Notes: generated by a model not told the origin, from the sequence alone. 64,000 bases of DNA from Closterium sp. Naga37s-1 (GCA_947471745.1 CANJKZ010000977.1:248001-312000); one strand, 5' to 3'. Shown: positions 42,979 through 54,181, counted from the first letter of the stretch. Numbers and translations are program-made.

Positions 42979-44336
42979 AAAATCTCCTCCTCAAGGATGC
43001 CGTTAAGGAATGCCGTTACGATGTCCATTTGCTTTACTACCCATCCTTTGATGGCGGCTCCCGCGAATAGGGTTCGCAGCGTCGTCGGCTTCACCACAGG
43101 GGCAAACAGCTCCTTGAAGTCCACCTTCTCCTTCTGCTGGTACCCCTTGGCTACAAGCCTAGACTTGTAGCGCTCGATCTTGCCGTCGGCATCCGACTTG
43201 ATTTTGAAGAGCCACTTGGACGTTATCGCCGTACGCCCCTCCGGTAGCTCCACCAATTCAAACGTGTCATTCTCCTCGATGCTCTTCAGCTCACTCTCCA
43301 TGGCCTTCTTCCACTCCTCAGCATCACTACTCTCCAAAGCCTCCTTGAGAGTTGCTGGTTCTCCCGGCATCTCCACCGGAGAGAAGAACGCGAAGGCACA
43401 CTCCTCGTAGTCACTCTCCTCGTCGTCTCCGACCATCATTGCCGCTCCGGCCAGGGCTGTCTTGCCCTGCTTTCCCGGCGCATCATAGGTCAGCCTATTA
43501 GGGGGTTGAACTCTCCTCTTCCCCCTTCCTTCCTCCTCAGCTGCAGGGACTTGAAGGCCTTGGCGTTGCTGCGGTGTGGCTCGAATCCGTGGAGCACTCG
43601 TAGTACGGGAAGGGAGTGACGGTGCACGCTCGCTCACTTGCTGCACCTCCTCCTCTTCTGCATCATTGGCCTCCTCTCCCCCATTCACAAGGGAGGATTG
43701 CCTTGTGGTTGTGCTGCCGCTGCTCAGCTCCAAAGGCAGCTCCACATGCTCCAAACCGGAACTCTTCACCTCCCCAAACCGCACGCCTATCTTCGCCTCA
43801 TTCTCCGCCTTCCAATCCTTGTACATGAAGTTCTCCATGAACTTGCAGTCCCTGCTCACCAAGAACTTCTTGGTGAATGGGTCCCAAAGAAGCCATCCCT
43901 TGATGTTTTGAGCCATGCCCAAGTGCACGGCCCACACCGCCTTGGCACCAAGCTTGTTGTGCCGAAGATGCTTAGGCACGAGCGCCATGCACATGCACCC
44001 GAACACCCGAAGCATATCCACCTTTGGCTTCCTTCCTAGCCACTCCACATAGGGCACCCATTTGTCTGCTCCCACATGAGTCAAGGCTCTGTTCTTGGCC
44101 ACACACGCGCTCCGCACCGCATCAGGCCAGAAATAGTCGGGTAGCCCGGCTTCAATGAGCAACCCGCGTGCCGCCTCCGTGATTGTGCGGTTCGCTCGCT
44201 CGGCGATGCCGTTCATTGCAGGGGAGTATGGCATGGTGAGGGAGTGCCGAATACCATTCTTCTTCAGCCACAACCCAAACTCCTTGCTCAGGAACTCTCC
44301 CCCTCGATCGGTGCGGATTGACTTGACTAGACGGTC
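42927..44336 (-). pseudogene. copia K integrase second half and RT first half
   Basis: Same frame as the gag part but after a TAA. RLVKSIRTDRGGEFLSKEFG, PYSPAMNGIAERANRTI (catalytic Glu), a DAEEEEVQQ linker, VELPEGRTAITSKWLFKIK and MDIVTAFLNG. It ends by frameshift at 42927. Confidence 0.9.
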
Positions 44337-46541
44337 TTATTGCCGCTCCACCATCGGGAACCAATCCGTCTTCAACGTTTCAGCCACGTCGCTCTTCTTG
44401 GCCAGCACGTACACCCAAGTCATGCGGGTGTAGACATCGACAATGGTGGGAAAATACTCAGCTCCAGCAGCTCCAAGCTTCAGGGGGCCCACCACGTCCA
44501 TCACCACCTCATCAAGCGGTGCCTTTGCCGTTGCCTCCGAACTAGGGAACGGAAACCGGGTGAACTTGGCTTGAATGCACGTCGGGCAGCCAAGCACCTC
44601 ATCGGGCTCCCCCTTCACACGTATGCCAGCAACCATCTCATTCTTCACTAGCTGCTGCAAGATGGGCAGGGCCACATGCCCCATGCGCCGATGCAAGGTG
44701 AGCCAATCACACTCCCCCGTAGCCGAAGTTGGATTGGAGAATGCCGCGCTCGCAATAGCGCCCCACATACTCTCTCCGTAGTCCTCCTCCGCTGCTGCCT
44801 CTGGGTTCTCCTCACCCTTTTGCTGCTCCTTGGTTGCTGCACCACTCTCCTTAGGTTCACTGAACTTGCTGGTCCCTCCAGGTTTGCTCTTCTTGAGCTC
44901 ATTCTCCTTAGCGCGGCCGTTCGCGCCATCGTCGCTACCGACCGCTCCATCCTTGGTGCTGATGCTTGCTGCCACTTGCCTCTCCTTAGGCATAGGGACC
45001 ACTGGGATCTGCCACATCTCGTTGTAGACATCCCTGTCCTCATGAAGGTCCCAAAGAATTCGATCGCCAAGCCTTGCGGTGTAGGTCTTGGCTCCCTTCG
45101 AGTTCGTGTCCATGCCGGCCTTTGCCAACCGCCGCACGGAAATCAGGTTTGCAGCAAGGCTGGGCACCCAAAGCACGTTCTTGAGGCCCACCATCTTCCC
45201 ATCAGCACCCTTGAACATGGCCTTGCCCATGCCTTTCACCTCTGCTCGCTGCCCCAAAGCCGATGTGACATGCTTCACCGGTGACGGCTCGAGTTCGGTG
45301 AGCAAGTCCAGGCGAGGTGTCATGCTATAGGTAGCGCCACTATCAATCACCCAATAGTCCAGGGGGTGTAGGGTCACCTTCCCCACAGCTGCTGGCTCCT
45401 CAAAGCCTTCATCCTTCTCTGGACCAGCCGGTACTTGCGTCGACACGAAGTAGAATAGACCCGGGTATCGATCGTCGCTCGGGTCCTTGTTGTTGTCTCC
45501 GCTCTTCATGTTTGCAGCTCCGCCACCGCGACCGCCACGGCCTACACGGCCTCGTCCTCTCCCTCCTCCTGCTCCTCTACCCTCTTGGCCTTGAGCAGGG
45601 GTCCAACCATCAGGGAGTTTGTAGCAGTCGCGCCACATGTGTCCGCTCTTGTGGCAATAGTGACACTCGCCGTCGAATCGGCCGCGACCGCGTCCGTAGC
45701 TCTTGTCGTCGCTGCCGTAACCGCCACTCCTGCGGCCTCCGCCGAAGTTGCTGCCACCAAACCTTCCTCCCCCTCGTCCTCTGCCTCTTCCTCGACCATA
45801 TCCACGGCCGATGCTCGCTGCCCCAGCGCCATCCGCACTCGCCAACTCACGGCGGCGGAAATCCTCTTGAAGGATAGCTCGCTTCACGTCTTCAAGCGAG
45901 AGGCGGGGCAAGTCGCGATTAAGGTTGATGATGAGCGAGGACCATGACTCTGGGAGTAAGGCCAGCAACTTGGTCTTCTTTTGGAGCTCACTGTAGTTCA
46001 AATCAGCTCCCTCAAGCCGCGTCAACAAGTCGAAGAATTTCTGCACCCCTTCTTCAACCGCTTCATCTTCTTCAATTCGTAGTGCCGCCATTTGCCGTTC
46101 CAACACCACCGCTACCGCCGCTGTTGCAGGAGCATGTACACCCTTGAGAGCAGCCCATGCCTTTGGTCCTTTCTCTGGTTCACGCTGGAATGGCTTGATG
46201 TGACGGATCTGACTGCTCCCCAACGCTTGCCCAAGTAAGAGATAGCCTTGTGCGCTCTTCCGCACCCACGGGCTCTTCTCCGGGTCGTTCTCGGGGCGCT
46301 TCTCCGTTCCTTCCATCACCTCCAGCAAGTCATAGTGGTCAAAGATGTTCTCCATCTTGAAGGACCATTCAGCAAAGTTGTCACCGTTGAACTTGTCAAG
46401 CCCAAACACCCTAGGCTCATCCCTAGGTGGGCCAAGACTTGGTTGCATGGGCGCCATGGCTGAATCACGGGGTTGGCCTTGAGCTTGAGCTTCTCCACTG
46501 CCACCAGCACCTCTGCCACCCCTTTCCTCAGGTCCAGACAT
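44337..46541 (-). CDS. copia K gag, protease and integrase first half
   Basis: The start is the ATG at 46541 (MSGPEERGG), 20 nt after the PBS; the frame is also open upstream. In order: gag with LDKFNGDNFAEWSFKMENIF, an Arg/Gly-rich segment, standard zinc knuckle CHYCHKSGHMWRDC, protease DYWVIDSGATYSM, pre-integrase LHRRMGHVALPIL with CPTCIQAKF, and integrase DEVVMDVVGPL and PTIVDVYTRMTWVYVLAKKS. It stops with TAA at 44337; the next codons (DRLVKSIRTDRGG) continue the same protein. Confidence 0.9.
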   Translation of the reverse strand: MSGPEERGGRGAGGSGEAQAQGQPRDSAMAPMQPSLGPPRDEPRVFGLDKFNGDNFAEWSFKMENIFDHYDLLEVMEGTEKRPENDPEKSPWVRKSAQGYLLLGQALGSSQIRHIKPFQREPEKGPKAWAALKGVHAPATAAVAVVLERQMAALRIEEDEAVEEGVQKFFDLLTRLEGADLNYSELQKKTKLLALLPESWSSLIINLNRDLPRLSLEDVKRAILQEDFRRRELASADGAGAASIGRGYGRGRGRGRGGGRFGGSNFGGGRRSGGYGSDDKSYGRGRGRFDGECHYCHKSGHMWRDCYKLPDGWTPAQGQEGRGAGGGRGRGRVGRGGRGGGAANMKSGDNNKDPSDDRYPGLFYFVSTQVPAGPEKDEGFEEPAAVGKVTLHPLDYWVIDSGATYSMTPRLDLLTELEPSPVKHVTSALGQRAEVKGMGKAMFKGADGKMVGLKNVLWVPSLAANLISVRRLAKAGMDTNSKGAKTYTARLGDRILWDLHEDRDVYNEMWQIPVVPMPKERQVAASISTKDGAVGSDDGANGRAKENELKKSKPGGTSKFSEPKESGAATKEQQKGEENPEAAAEEDYGESMWGAIASAAFSNPTSATGECDWLTLHRRMGHVALPILQQLVKNEMVAGIRVKGEPDEVLGCPTCIQAKFTRFPFPSSEATAKAPLDEVVMDVVGPLKLGAAGAEYFPTIVDVYTRMTWVYVLAKKSDVAETLKTDWFPMVERQ

Positions 46542-46575
46542 TGTCGAAACTGCTCCAAGGGGCTCTGATACCACT

Positions 46576-47363
46576 TGTTATAGTCACAATAGGCTTGAAT
46601 GTGCCTAAAACGAAAGATAGAGAGCACAGACGGATTTCTGCACAGCGGCTTCAAACGTTGATAGCAAATTGGATCTGGAGCGTCTTCACGTCGTCTACAA
46701 TTAGCAATTTAGATTGCACGATTTGGTAAAGAATTGACGACACAGCGTCGGTTTGAACGAACGGTACTATGGCAGCCACTATAGTCTTAGAACACAAGAT
46801 AGGAAGAGTTACGAGTTGGGAATGACTCCCAGCTCCTACAAACCCCAAGAGCCGAGGTACAGTGATGTGGAACAGTGCCACACTGTCCCCAACCACGAAG
46901 GGTCTCGAAACTACCCTTCACTAGGGCCTACACCAAGTGAAATGTTACACTACACAAAGTAATGTAACTATCTTCAATATCTTGAGGTGTACCCTTTTGG
47001 CAAGCTTCGAAATCACTTGAGGCTTGACACCAAGGCTCGGGCTCTTCATCACAAACTCATCCTTGAGTTCTTGATGGGTCTGCTGCACACACCTGCGACA
47101 CGCCGAACGTTCGACACAGGACAAAATAGAAACCGCGCACGACAAAATAGAAACCGCGCGCGAGACACAAACGACCGCGTAACACGCGTCTAGCGATAAC
47201 TCGCTATTGACTCGACACACACACTCGACATCATGACTCAACATTCACACACAATTATAAGCATGAAATATATATTATCCCATGCCCTCATACCATTCCA
47301 TACACACACACATTCACGCACACGGACAATAAGCCGAGTGCAAACCGTAGGGTTGCACCAACA
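46576..47363 (-). repeat. 5' LTR of copia K
   Basis: 788 bp; nearly identical to the other LTR apart from a few substitutions and a 31-bp deletion near 46665. Confidence 0.92.
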
Positions 47364-47664
47364 GGTTTTACTTTATGATGCTGAAACAAATGTTGTTGGA
47401 GTTGATGCCACTACGCGAAAACGATTTGTATTTATAATGTGCCTTTAAGGAACTCAGTGGGAGTACCTTGTCGCGATCGAAAATTTCGATCAACGTCTTT
47501 GACTGTTAACGATATGCCGAGGTACAATCCTTGTTTCTGAACAAGGAATTCAGCGGCCACATGAGCAAGCATCTAGCGCACAAAGATCGGTACATACTGT
47601 AATGTAGTAGAGCGTGTGCATTTTAACCAAATTCACTGTAATCATTTTATGAACACGAGGCTCA
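47364..47664. other. Unassigned flank of copia K
   Basis: AT-richer DNA continuous with 40919 before K inserted. No gene recognised. Confidence 0.4.
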
Positions 47665-47912
47665 GTATCGAGTTTCTCGATACGGAGCTTTGTCGCAAAC
47701 TGGTTGCGACGTGGTCCCAAATATCACGTCGCAACCGTTTGCGCAAAAGGTGCACGTCAATTGACGGCTGCACCTTGACGCTGGCGAGAGCACGTGCTTC
47801 GCCAGCTACATTGCACGCACGAATCGGTTCGGGCAGAGAGCTGTTTCACGGGCAGGCCGAGCCTAGCCCTTGGGCCGGTGGGGGTTGTCTTACTCGGCGC
47901 AAGCTTGCGCCG
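47665..47912. repeat. Cluster of hairpins and palindromes
   Basis: Five inverted repeats in 250 bp: 47665-47683 (8-bp stem), 47702-47736 (12-bp perfect stem), 47747-47776 (8+6-bp stem around CGTCAATTGACG), 47781-47805 (17-nt hairpin centred on AGCACGTGCT), 47895-47912 (18-bp perfect palindrome CGGCGCAAGCTTGCGCCG). An open frame (47616-48005) overlaps but has no recognisable domain. Confidence 0.75.
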
Positions 47913-47997
47913 CTTCCGCGTGGGTCTAGGCGAGCTCGACCAGACGAGCTCGACCTGCCTGTTTTCTCTGGCAAATCCGCTCGACCTGCGCCCACAA

Positions 47998-48300
47998 CTA
48001 CATAACTTCCCCCTGGGAGGGGGTGCTCCGCGCCCGCGCCCGCCGCCCCAGGGCGGGAGAGGGGGGGGGGGGGGGGGAGGGCGGGGGGGGGGGGGTTGGT
48101 GGGGGGATGCGCGCCCACGCCCGCCGCCCTCGGGGGAGGGCCTCCGCGCCCGCGCCCGCCGTCACTAGGGGGGGGGGGGGCTCCGCGGTGAGGAGCAAGG
48201 AGGCAAGTGGGGAGGGCGGGGGACCTGCTGCTGCTGCCGCGGTGAGGAGGAAGGAGGCCAGTGGGGAGGGCGGGGGGCAGGTACGTAGTTGCGTGAATAA
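47998..48300. repeat. G-run and CGCCCGC low-complexity tract
   Basis: Runs of 9 to 20 G with CGCGCCCGCGCCC spacers, and two GGAGGCAAGTGGGGAGGGCGG repeats. No gene. Confidence 0.6.
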
Positions 48301-48441
48301 TGGGAGTCGACGTGAATGCCTGATTTTATACACATACATGAGACACACCCTCTTTCATCCCTCCCTTCCCTCTCTCCCTCTTGGCCTTACAAGCTCGTTC
48401 ACTCTTTTTCCATCTCTAGCTTTTCTGGACGTCCCATTCCA

Positions 48442-48812
48442 GCCTCGAAGTACAACGAACGGCTCAGGGATAATAGCTCTAGGTTGCAGCAACAACTGCA
48501 GATGCGACTTTCGAGACGTGTCAAAAGACGGCTTAGGGATCAAGTCTGGAGGCTGCAGCAAAAGCTGCGGGGCGCATGTCACATTCTGGAGACGGAGCGG
48601 AGGGAAGTAGATGATTTGTAGGGCAAGCTGAAGCCACAGGCGGAGCAGCTGGCGGGGGAGAGGGAGAGGTGGAGAGTGGAAAGGGAGCAGCTGATGGCAA
48701 GGATTGTGGAGTTGGAGGGGCAGCAGGAGGGGCAGGGAGGTGGTGCAGGCGTGGCGGAGAGGAGCGTTCAGGAGAGAAAGGTGAGTGTGAGGCCGATCAA
48801 GAGAGAGAGGTG
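48442..48812 (+). pseudogene. Coiled-coil-like coding remnant
   Basis: Frame 48316-48621 gives YNERLRDNSSRLQQQLQ, RLRDQVWRLQQKLRG and LETERREVDDL, then a TAG and the same frame continues GKLKPQAEQLAGERERWR, EREQLMARIVELEGQQ. Heptad-like Leu/Arg/Gln spacing suggests a coiled coil. It may be an exon of the Q-rich gene downstream. Family unknown. Confidence 0.45.
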
Positions 48813-49399
48813 AGTGTGAGGAGGGCGAGTCAGGTGCAAGCAAGAGTGGAGAGGCACAACGAGGGGGAGGAAGGGCCACAGCGGTGGAGCATGGGTCGGT
48901 CGCCGTGTGGGAGTGGGCGTCTGCGTTCTCCCCAGGCGTTTGGCGGTGTCCGTTTTCCCAAGCGGTCCCGGTTGCTGCAATGTCGTCTCTGTAGGCTTGT
49001 GTCACTCATCTGCCAATCGTGCCCGAGCGCCCTGTAGCAAAGGACCATGGCTCAGTAGGTGATGGTGTCTTGGGGGACAGACAGCAGGGGGCGAGAGGCT
49101 GCGAAAGGGGCAGGTGGAGCAGTGCAGCACCTGGGAGGTTAGTTGATGCGGGCCACAACGGCGGTTGCACAAAAGGCAGAGGCGAGGGGAGAGAATGAAC
49201 AAGAGTAGAGCGAGTAGATTTGAGGATTTGAAGGGGAGGGGGGAGGGGGGGAAAGGGGGGGAAGAGTTGGAGGAGATGGTAACTATCACTTACAAGAACG
49301 GTACTGCTGTCCTTCGGAACAGAGGTGGGGCGAGAGGTGAGGATGAGATGACAGGAGAGGGAAGACAAGAGAGGGGAGAAGGCAGAGAGGAGTGAGGGA

Positions 49400-50124
49400 A
49401 AGAGAATGGAAATTGGGAGATGGGAGAAAGGAGTGGAGCCGGTGCACTTTCAGCAGGCCCAGCACCAGCAGTACTGGGAGCCCGTGCACCAGCAGCGCCA
49501 TCAGCACAGCCAGCAGCAGCAAAAGCAGCAGCAGCACCAGCAGCATCAGCAACATTCGTGGAAGCAGCAGGCGGCCCCAATCAGACGGAAGAGGAAAGGG
49601 GATTCGAAGAGGGGAGTGGGATAGAGGCGAGAGAGTGGGAAAGGGGGAGGGAAATCCGGCAGCAACAGCACCAACAGGCAAGGAGAAGGGAGGGGAGACA
49701 CGGGACTAGGGGAGGGAAAAGAGGAGGGCGAGGACCAGCAGCAGCAGCAGCGAAAGCATCACTAGCAGCACCACCAGCAGCAGCATCATCACCAACATAT
49801 GTGGAAGAAGCAGGCAGCGTTAATGAGGAGAGAGATGAAGAGGGAGGGGGGGGGACGTGGCAGAGGTAAAGGGGAGAGGAAGAGGAAGAGAGGGCGGGGG
49901 GGGGGGGGGAGTCAGCGGCAGCAGCACTAGTTAGCAAAGAGGAGGGATGTGGGAGACGGGACTGGAATCTACGATAGGGGTGAGAGAAGGAGACGGCGAG
50001 CAGCAGCAGCAGCAGCATCTCTGGCGGCGTCGGCAAATTTTGAGGAAGCAGCAAGCAACGCCAGTGAGGACGAAGAGGAAGAGGCAAGTTGGCAGAGGGT
50101 CTAAGGGAGAGGAAGAGGAAGAAA

Positions 50125-50159
<35 letters not shown>

Positions 50160-50420
50160 GCGGCAGCAGCAATAGTTAGCAAAGAGGAGGGATGTGGGAG
50201 ACGGGATTGGAATCTATGATAGGGATGAGAGAAGGAGACGGCGAGCAGCAGCAGCAGCAGCAGCAGCATCTCTGGTGGTGTCGGCAAATTTTGAGGAAGC
50301 AGCAAGCAGCGCCAGTGAGGACGAAGAGGAAGAGGCAAGGTGGCAGAGGGTCTAAGGGAGAGGAAGAGGAAGAAGGTGGGGGGGGGGGGGGAGTCAGCAG
50401 CAGCAGCACGAGCCAGCATG
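49400..50420 (+). repeat. CAG-rich and 245-bp tandem repeats with long G runs
   Basis: A unit starting GTGGGAGACGGGACTGG (49947) recurs at 50192, 245 bp later; partial copies flank it. Each contains a CAG run, GGAAGCAGCAAGCA, a GGAAGAGGAAGA purine block and a G run (about 30 G at 50125-50154). Earlier CAG-rich blocks (49450-49900) look like degenerate copies. Gln/Gly/Glu-rich frames on plus and Leu/Pro frames on minus follow from composition. Confidence 0.7.
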
Positions 50421-50569
50421 GAGAAGGGAAAAGAGAGAGAAGGGCAGGACGAGGAGCAGCAGCAGCAGCAACATCGGCAATTCCAGAAGCAGCAGTGGAT
50501 GAAGGGAGTGGGGCGAGGGAGGGTGAGAGCGAGCAGCTGCAACTGCAGCCCGCAGCAAGGGAGAGGGCG

Positions 50570-50971
50570 TATCCAAGGGTGGCTATCAAAGGTTGCACGA
50601 GGAGGATTGTTGTAATGGGAACTGTTTATAATAAGGGAGTAAACAAAATCCATCAGGGAGGGAGGTTCAGGACGAGGAAGGAGGCGGCGGTGTTGGCGGC
50701 CATCACCCGGGCTCTGCACACCGAGGAGTTTGATGAGGAAGAGGAAAATAGGCAGGTGCTGACACGCATGAGGGGATTGGTGGAGGACTCTCTGACAGTG
50801 AAGGAGACGAATTTCATTAGGCGGAAGAGGCACGTAATGATGGGTTGGTGGACGAGGCTGCAGAAACCAGAGAAGTTTATGGAAATGGAAGAGTGGGGTG
50901 ATCCACGCCGCTTGCATGAGCTGAAAATTCTGGGGAATGCATGGCGATGCGGCCGAGAGACAACGCGTTAG
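50570..50971 (+). CDS. C-terminal domain of an unidentified gene
   Basis: The end of an open frame (50192-50971) has a non-repetitive, protein-like segment: YPRVAIKGCTRRIVVMGTV, GGRFRTRKEAAVLAAITRAL, EEFDEEEENRQVLTRMRGL, NFIRRKRHVMMGWWTRLQ, HELKILGNAWRCGR. Charged and probably helical. With the upstream coiled coil and Gln repeats it could be one host or transposon-derived gene. I do not recognise the family. Confidence 0.45.
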   Translation, partial: YPRVAIKGCTRRIVVMGTVYNKGVNKIHQGGRFRTRKEAAVLAAITRALHTEEFDEEEENRQVLTRMRGLVEDSLTVKETNFIRRKRHVMMGWWTRLQKPEKFMEMEEWGDPRRLHELKILGNAWRCGRETTR

Positions 50972-51045
50972 CGGTGTTGGCAGCAGCACCCACCAGCTGC
51001 AAAATCCCATTGCCCCACCTTTTTCCGTCTCCCTACCTGATTTTG

Positions 51046-51084
51046 CATCCACCTTACCTGCCGTTGCCCTCTCGCTGATGCTTC
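51046..51084. repeat. 39-bp direct repeat, left copy, flanking copia L
   Basis: CATCCACCTTACCTGCCGTT and onward to GATGCTTC, ending exactly at the LTR end. The copy at 54182-54220 has one mismatch. Confidence 0.9.
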
Positions 51085-51907
51085 TGTTATAGTCACAGTA
51101 GGCTCAAATGTGCCTAAAACGAAAGATAGAGTGCACAGTCGGATTTCTGCACAGTGGCTTCAAACGTTCATAGCGATCTCTCCACAGCTCCAAATGACAT
51201 CATTCAAATTGAGCGTCTTAACGTCGCCTACAATAGGCAAATTAGATCGCACGATTTCAGTAAGAATTGACGACAAATCGTCGGTTTGAACGCACGGCAC
51301 TATAGCAGCCACTAAAGTCTTAGAACACAAATTAGGAAGAGTTACGAGTTGGGAATGACTCCCAGCTCCTAAAAACCCCAAGAGCCGAGGTACAGTGATG
51401 TGGAATAGTGCCACACTATCCCCAACCAAGAAGGGTCTCGAAACTACCCTCCACAAGGGTCTACACCAAGAGAAATCTTACACTACACATTGTAATGTAA
51501 CTATTCTCAATATCTTGAAGTGTACCCTTTTCGCGGGCTTCGCGATCACTTGAATCTTGAAACCAAGGCTCTGGTTCTTCATCGTAAACTCATCCTTGAT
51601 TTCTTGATGGGTCTGCTGCACACACATGCGACACGCCGAACGTTCCACACACGACAAAATAGAAACCGCGCAAGAGACACATGACAAAATAGAAACCGTG
51701 CACGGGACACAAACGATCGCGTGGCACGCGACTAGCGATGACTCAATATTGACTCGACACACACACATTCGACATCACGACTCATCATTCACACACTATT
51801 ATAAGCATGAAATATATATTATCACATGCCTTCATACCATTCCATGCACACACGCATGCACGCACACGGACAACAAGCCGAGTGCAAACCGTAGGGTTGC
51901 ACCAACA
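51085..51907 (-). repeat. 3' LTR of copia L
   Basis: Diverged homologue of the K LTRs over its whole length, same ends, followed by the GAGGGGGAG PPT. Confidence 0.9.
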
Positions 51908-51946
51908 AACTCCCCCTCGGATTGTTGGCCTTAGGATCTGCTCCTC

Positions 51947-53823
51947 TCAGTTCAGAGCCATCCCAACCAGCTTGCAACACTTCCAATGCTGCTGTTCCAC
52001 CAGCCTCTTGGTCATCATGTCAGCTGGCTGCCCCGTCGTCTTCACGTAGTGCAACTCAACTTCACCCGCGGCCACCATGCTCCTCGTCCAATGCCATTTC
52101 ACCCTCATGTGCTTCGTGAGGCCATGCAACACAGTGTTCTTAGCAAGAGCAATGGCACCCTGGCTGTCACAGTAGAGTGGGGTAGGTCCTTGCTGCTCCT
52201 CCCCCAATTCAGCCAACAAACGCCGCTGCCACACAATCTCCCGTACGGTGCCATGTACTCGGACTCCACTGTGCTCAATGCTTGGTCCACCTGCTTCTTG
52301 CTCTCCCAAGCAATTGGGCCTCCACCAACACAGCAAATGAAGCCTCCCACACTTTTCATGTCCTCTTGTTCCGATGCATAAGAGGCATCGGAAAAGGCTG
52401 TAAGGAACAATCGTCCGTGTTCAACACCATCCGCGCCCTTTTGGCGCCTTTGCGCCGCCGCCGAGTATTGCAGCCCAACGGTCGCCGTTTGGCCAAGATA
52501 CTTGGCCACCCTCATTCCAGCTGCTACCTGCTCCTCATTAGGGCATTGAACAACCCTAGCCAGCTGCCCGGTAGCAAAGGCAACATCTGGTCGGGTGTTT
52601 ACCGCTGCATACATGAGGCTGTACACCAACGAGTAAAAACGGCGCCTCTCCTCTTCGCCAACGCTCTCCTCCTCTGGTCCCTTCACACACTTAAACCCAG
52701 AAGGGAATGGAGTAGCCACATGGCCTTCACTCTGCCCAAAGTTGGCAGCCAAGGCCTCCAGGTACTTCCGTTGGTGCACACGCATGCACCGTTTCTCCAC
52801 GTCTCGTTCGATATGGAGCCCGAGGTAGAATCTCACGTCACCAAGGGCATTGCACTTGAACTTGTCTTGAAGCTTCAGCATCACCTCCTTCACAAGGTCA
52901 GAGGAGGGTGAGAAAATGAGAATGTCATCCTCAAAAACCACCATGAAACTCCTCTGCTCCCCCTTGCCAAGCATGAACAATGAATGATCGGCGGATGAGG
53001 GAGTGAACCCGATCTCCTCCAAGACTTCGCGCAGCTTCAAATACCACTGCCTAGGGGCTTGCTTGACCCCATAGAGGGCCTTCTTCAGCTTCCACACTCT
53101 GCCACTACCATCATCAAACCCCTCTGGCTGCGCCATAAAAAACTCTTCCTCTAGGACGCCGTTGAGGAATGCCGTTGCCACGTCCATTTGTTTCACCACC
53201 CATCCTTTGATGGTAGCTCCCGCGAGTAGGGTTCGCAGCGTCGTCGGCTTCACCACAGGAGCAAACAACTCCTTATAGTCCACCTTCTCCTTCTGCTGGT
53301 ACCCCAAAGCCGATGTGACATGCTTCACCGGTGACGGTTCGAGTTCGGTGAGCAAGTCCGCGCGAGGTGTCATGCTATAGGTAGCGCCGCTATCGATCAC
53401 CCAATAGTCCAGGGAGTGTAGGGTCACCTTCCCCACAGCAGCAGGCTCCTCAAAGCCTTCATCTTTCTCTGGTGCAGCCGGTGCTTGCGTCGAGACGAAG
53501 AAGAATTGGCCCGGAAAGCGATCGACCCTTGACTCGCTCTCGTTGTCTCCGCCTTTCATGTTTGCAGCACCACCTCCGCGACCGCCACGGCCTCCACGGC
53601 CTCTTCCTCTCCCTCCTCCTGCTCCTCTACCCTCTTGGCCTTGAGCAAGGGTCCATCCATCTGAGAGTTTGTAGCAATCGCGCCACATATGTCCGCTCTT
53701 GTGGCAATAGTGGCACTCGCCGTCGAATCGGTCGCGACCGCGTCCGTAGCTTTGTCGTCGCTGCCGTATCCGCCATTCCCGCGGCCACCACTGAAGTTGC
53801 TGCCACCAAACCTTCCTCCTCAT
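51947..53823 (-). pseudogene. copia L protease-RT fusion and RNase H
   Basis: From 53823: zinc knuckle CHYCHKSGHMWRDC, protease DYWVIDSGATYSM, then HVTSALG joined in frame to YQQKEKVDYKELFAPVVKP of RT; the integrase is missing. The RT active site reads FEDD (about 52925-52936), where K has YVDD. RNase H is frameshifted near 52247 by a 10-base deletion relative to K, then continues EIVWQRRLLAEL to 51947. Confidence 0.85.
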
Positions 53824-54176
53824 TGTCCTTTGCCCCTTCCACGGCCATATCCACGGCCGATGCTTGCTGCCCCGGCGCCATCCGAACCCGCCAACTCACG
53901 GCGGCGGAAATCCTCTTGAAGGATCGATCGCTTCACGTCTTCAAGCGAGAGGCGGGGCAAGTCACGATTGAGGTTGATGATGAGCGAGGACCATGACTCT
54001 GGGAGTAAGGCCAGCAACTTGGTCTTCTTTTGGAGCTCACTGTAGTGCAAATCAGCTCCCTCAAGCCGCGTCAACAAGTCGAAGAATTTCTGCACCCCTT
54101 CTTCCACGGGTTCATCTTCTTCAATTCTTAGTGTCGCCATTTGCCATTCCAACACCACCGCTACCGCCGCTGTTGC
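53824..54176 (-). pseudogene. copia L gag fragment
   Basis: AAVAVVLEWQMATLRIEEDE, FDLLTRLEGADLHYSELQKK, LLALLPESWSSLIINLNRDL and DVKRSILQEDFRRREL match K gag. The N-terminal third is absent. Confidence 0.8.
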
Positions 54177-54181
54177 CGTTC

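Larger units (their letters stand above)
40920..47363 (-). mobile_element. Complete copia K with long LTRs
   Basis: LTRs 40920-41737 and 46576-47363 (818 and 788 bp; the right copy has a 31-bp deletion). Target duplication GGTTT at 40915-40919 and 47364-47368. The canonical PBS TGGTATCAGAGCC lies on the minus strand at 46561-46573, and a GAGGGGGAG PPT next to 41738. The polyprotein is whole except for one in-frame stop and one 1-base deletion. Family distinct from the short-LTR copias; resembles the plant Tnt1/Retrofit type. Confidence 0.95.
51085..54176 (-). mobile_element. copia L, 5'-truncated relative of K
   Basis: One LTR (51085-51907, 823 bp) with an exact outer end; RNase H, RT, a protease-RT fusion and part of gag follow, then the element stops in mid-gag at 54176. 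There is no second LTR, and no 5-bp duplication but a 39-bp direct repeat. An internal deletion with CCCC microhomology removed the integrase. Confidence 0.88.

Noticed and set aside
48023..48348. Gly/Arg-rich and Pro-rich ORFs
   Set aside because: Pure G-run low complexity.
49947..50420. Splice-site-rich exon duplication
   Set aside because: The 245-bp unit contains homopolymer G and CAG runs typical of tandem-repeat expansion; no consistent exon borders.
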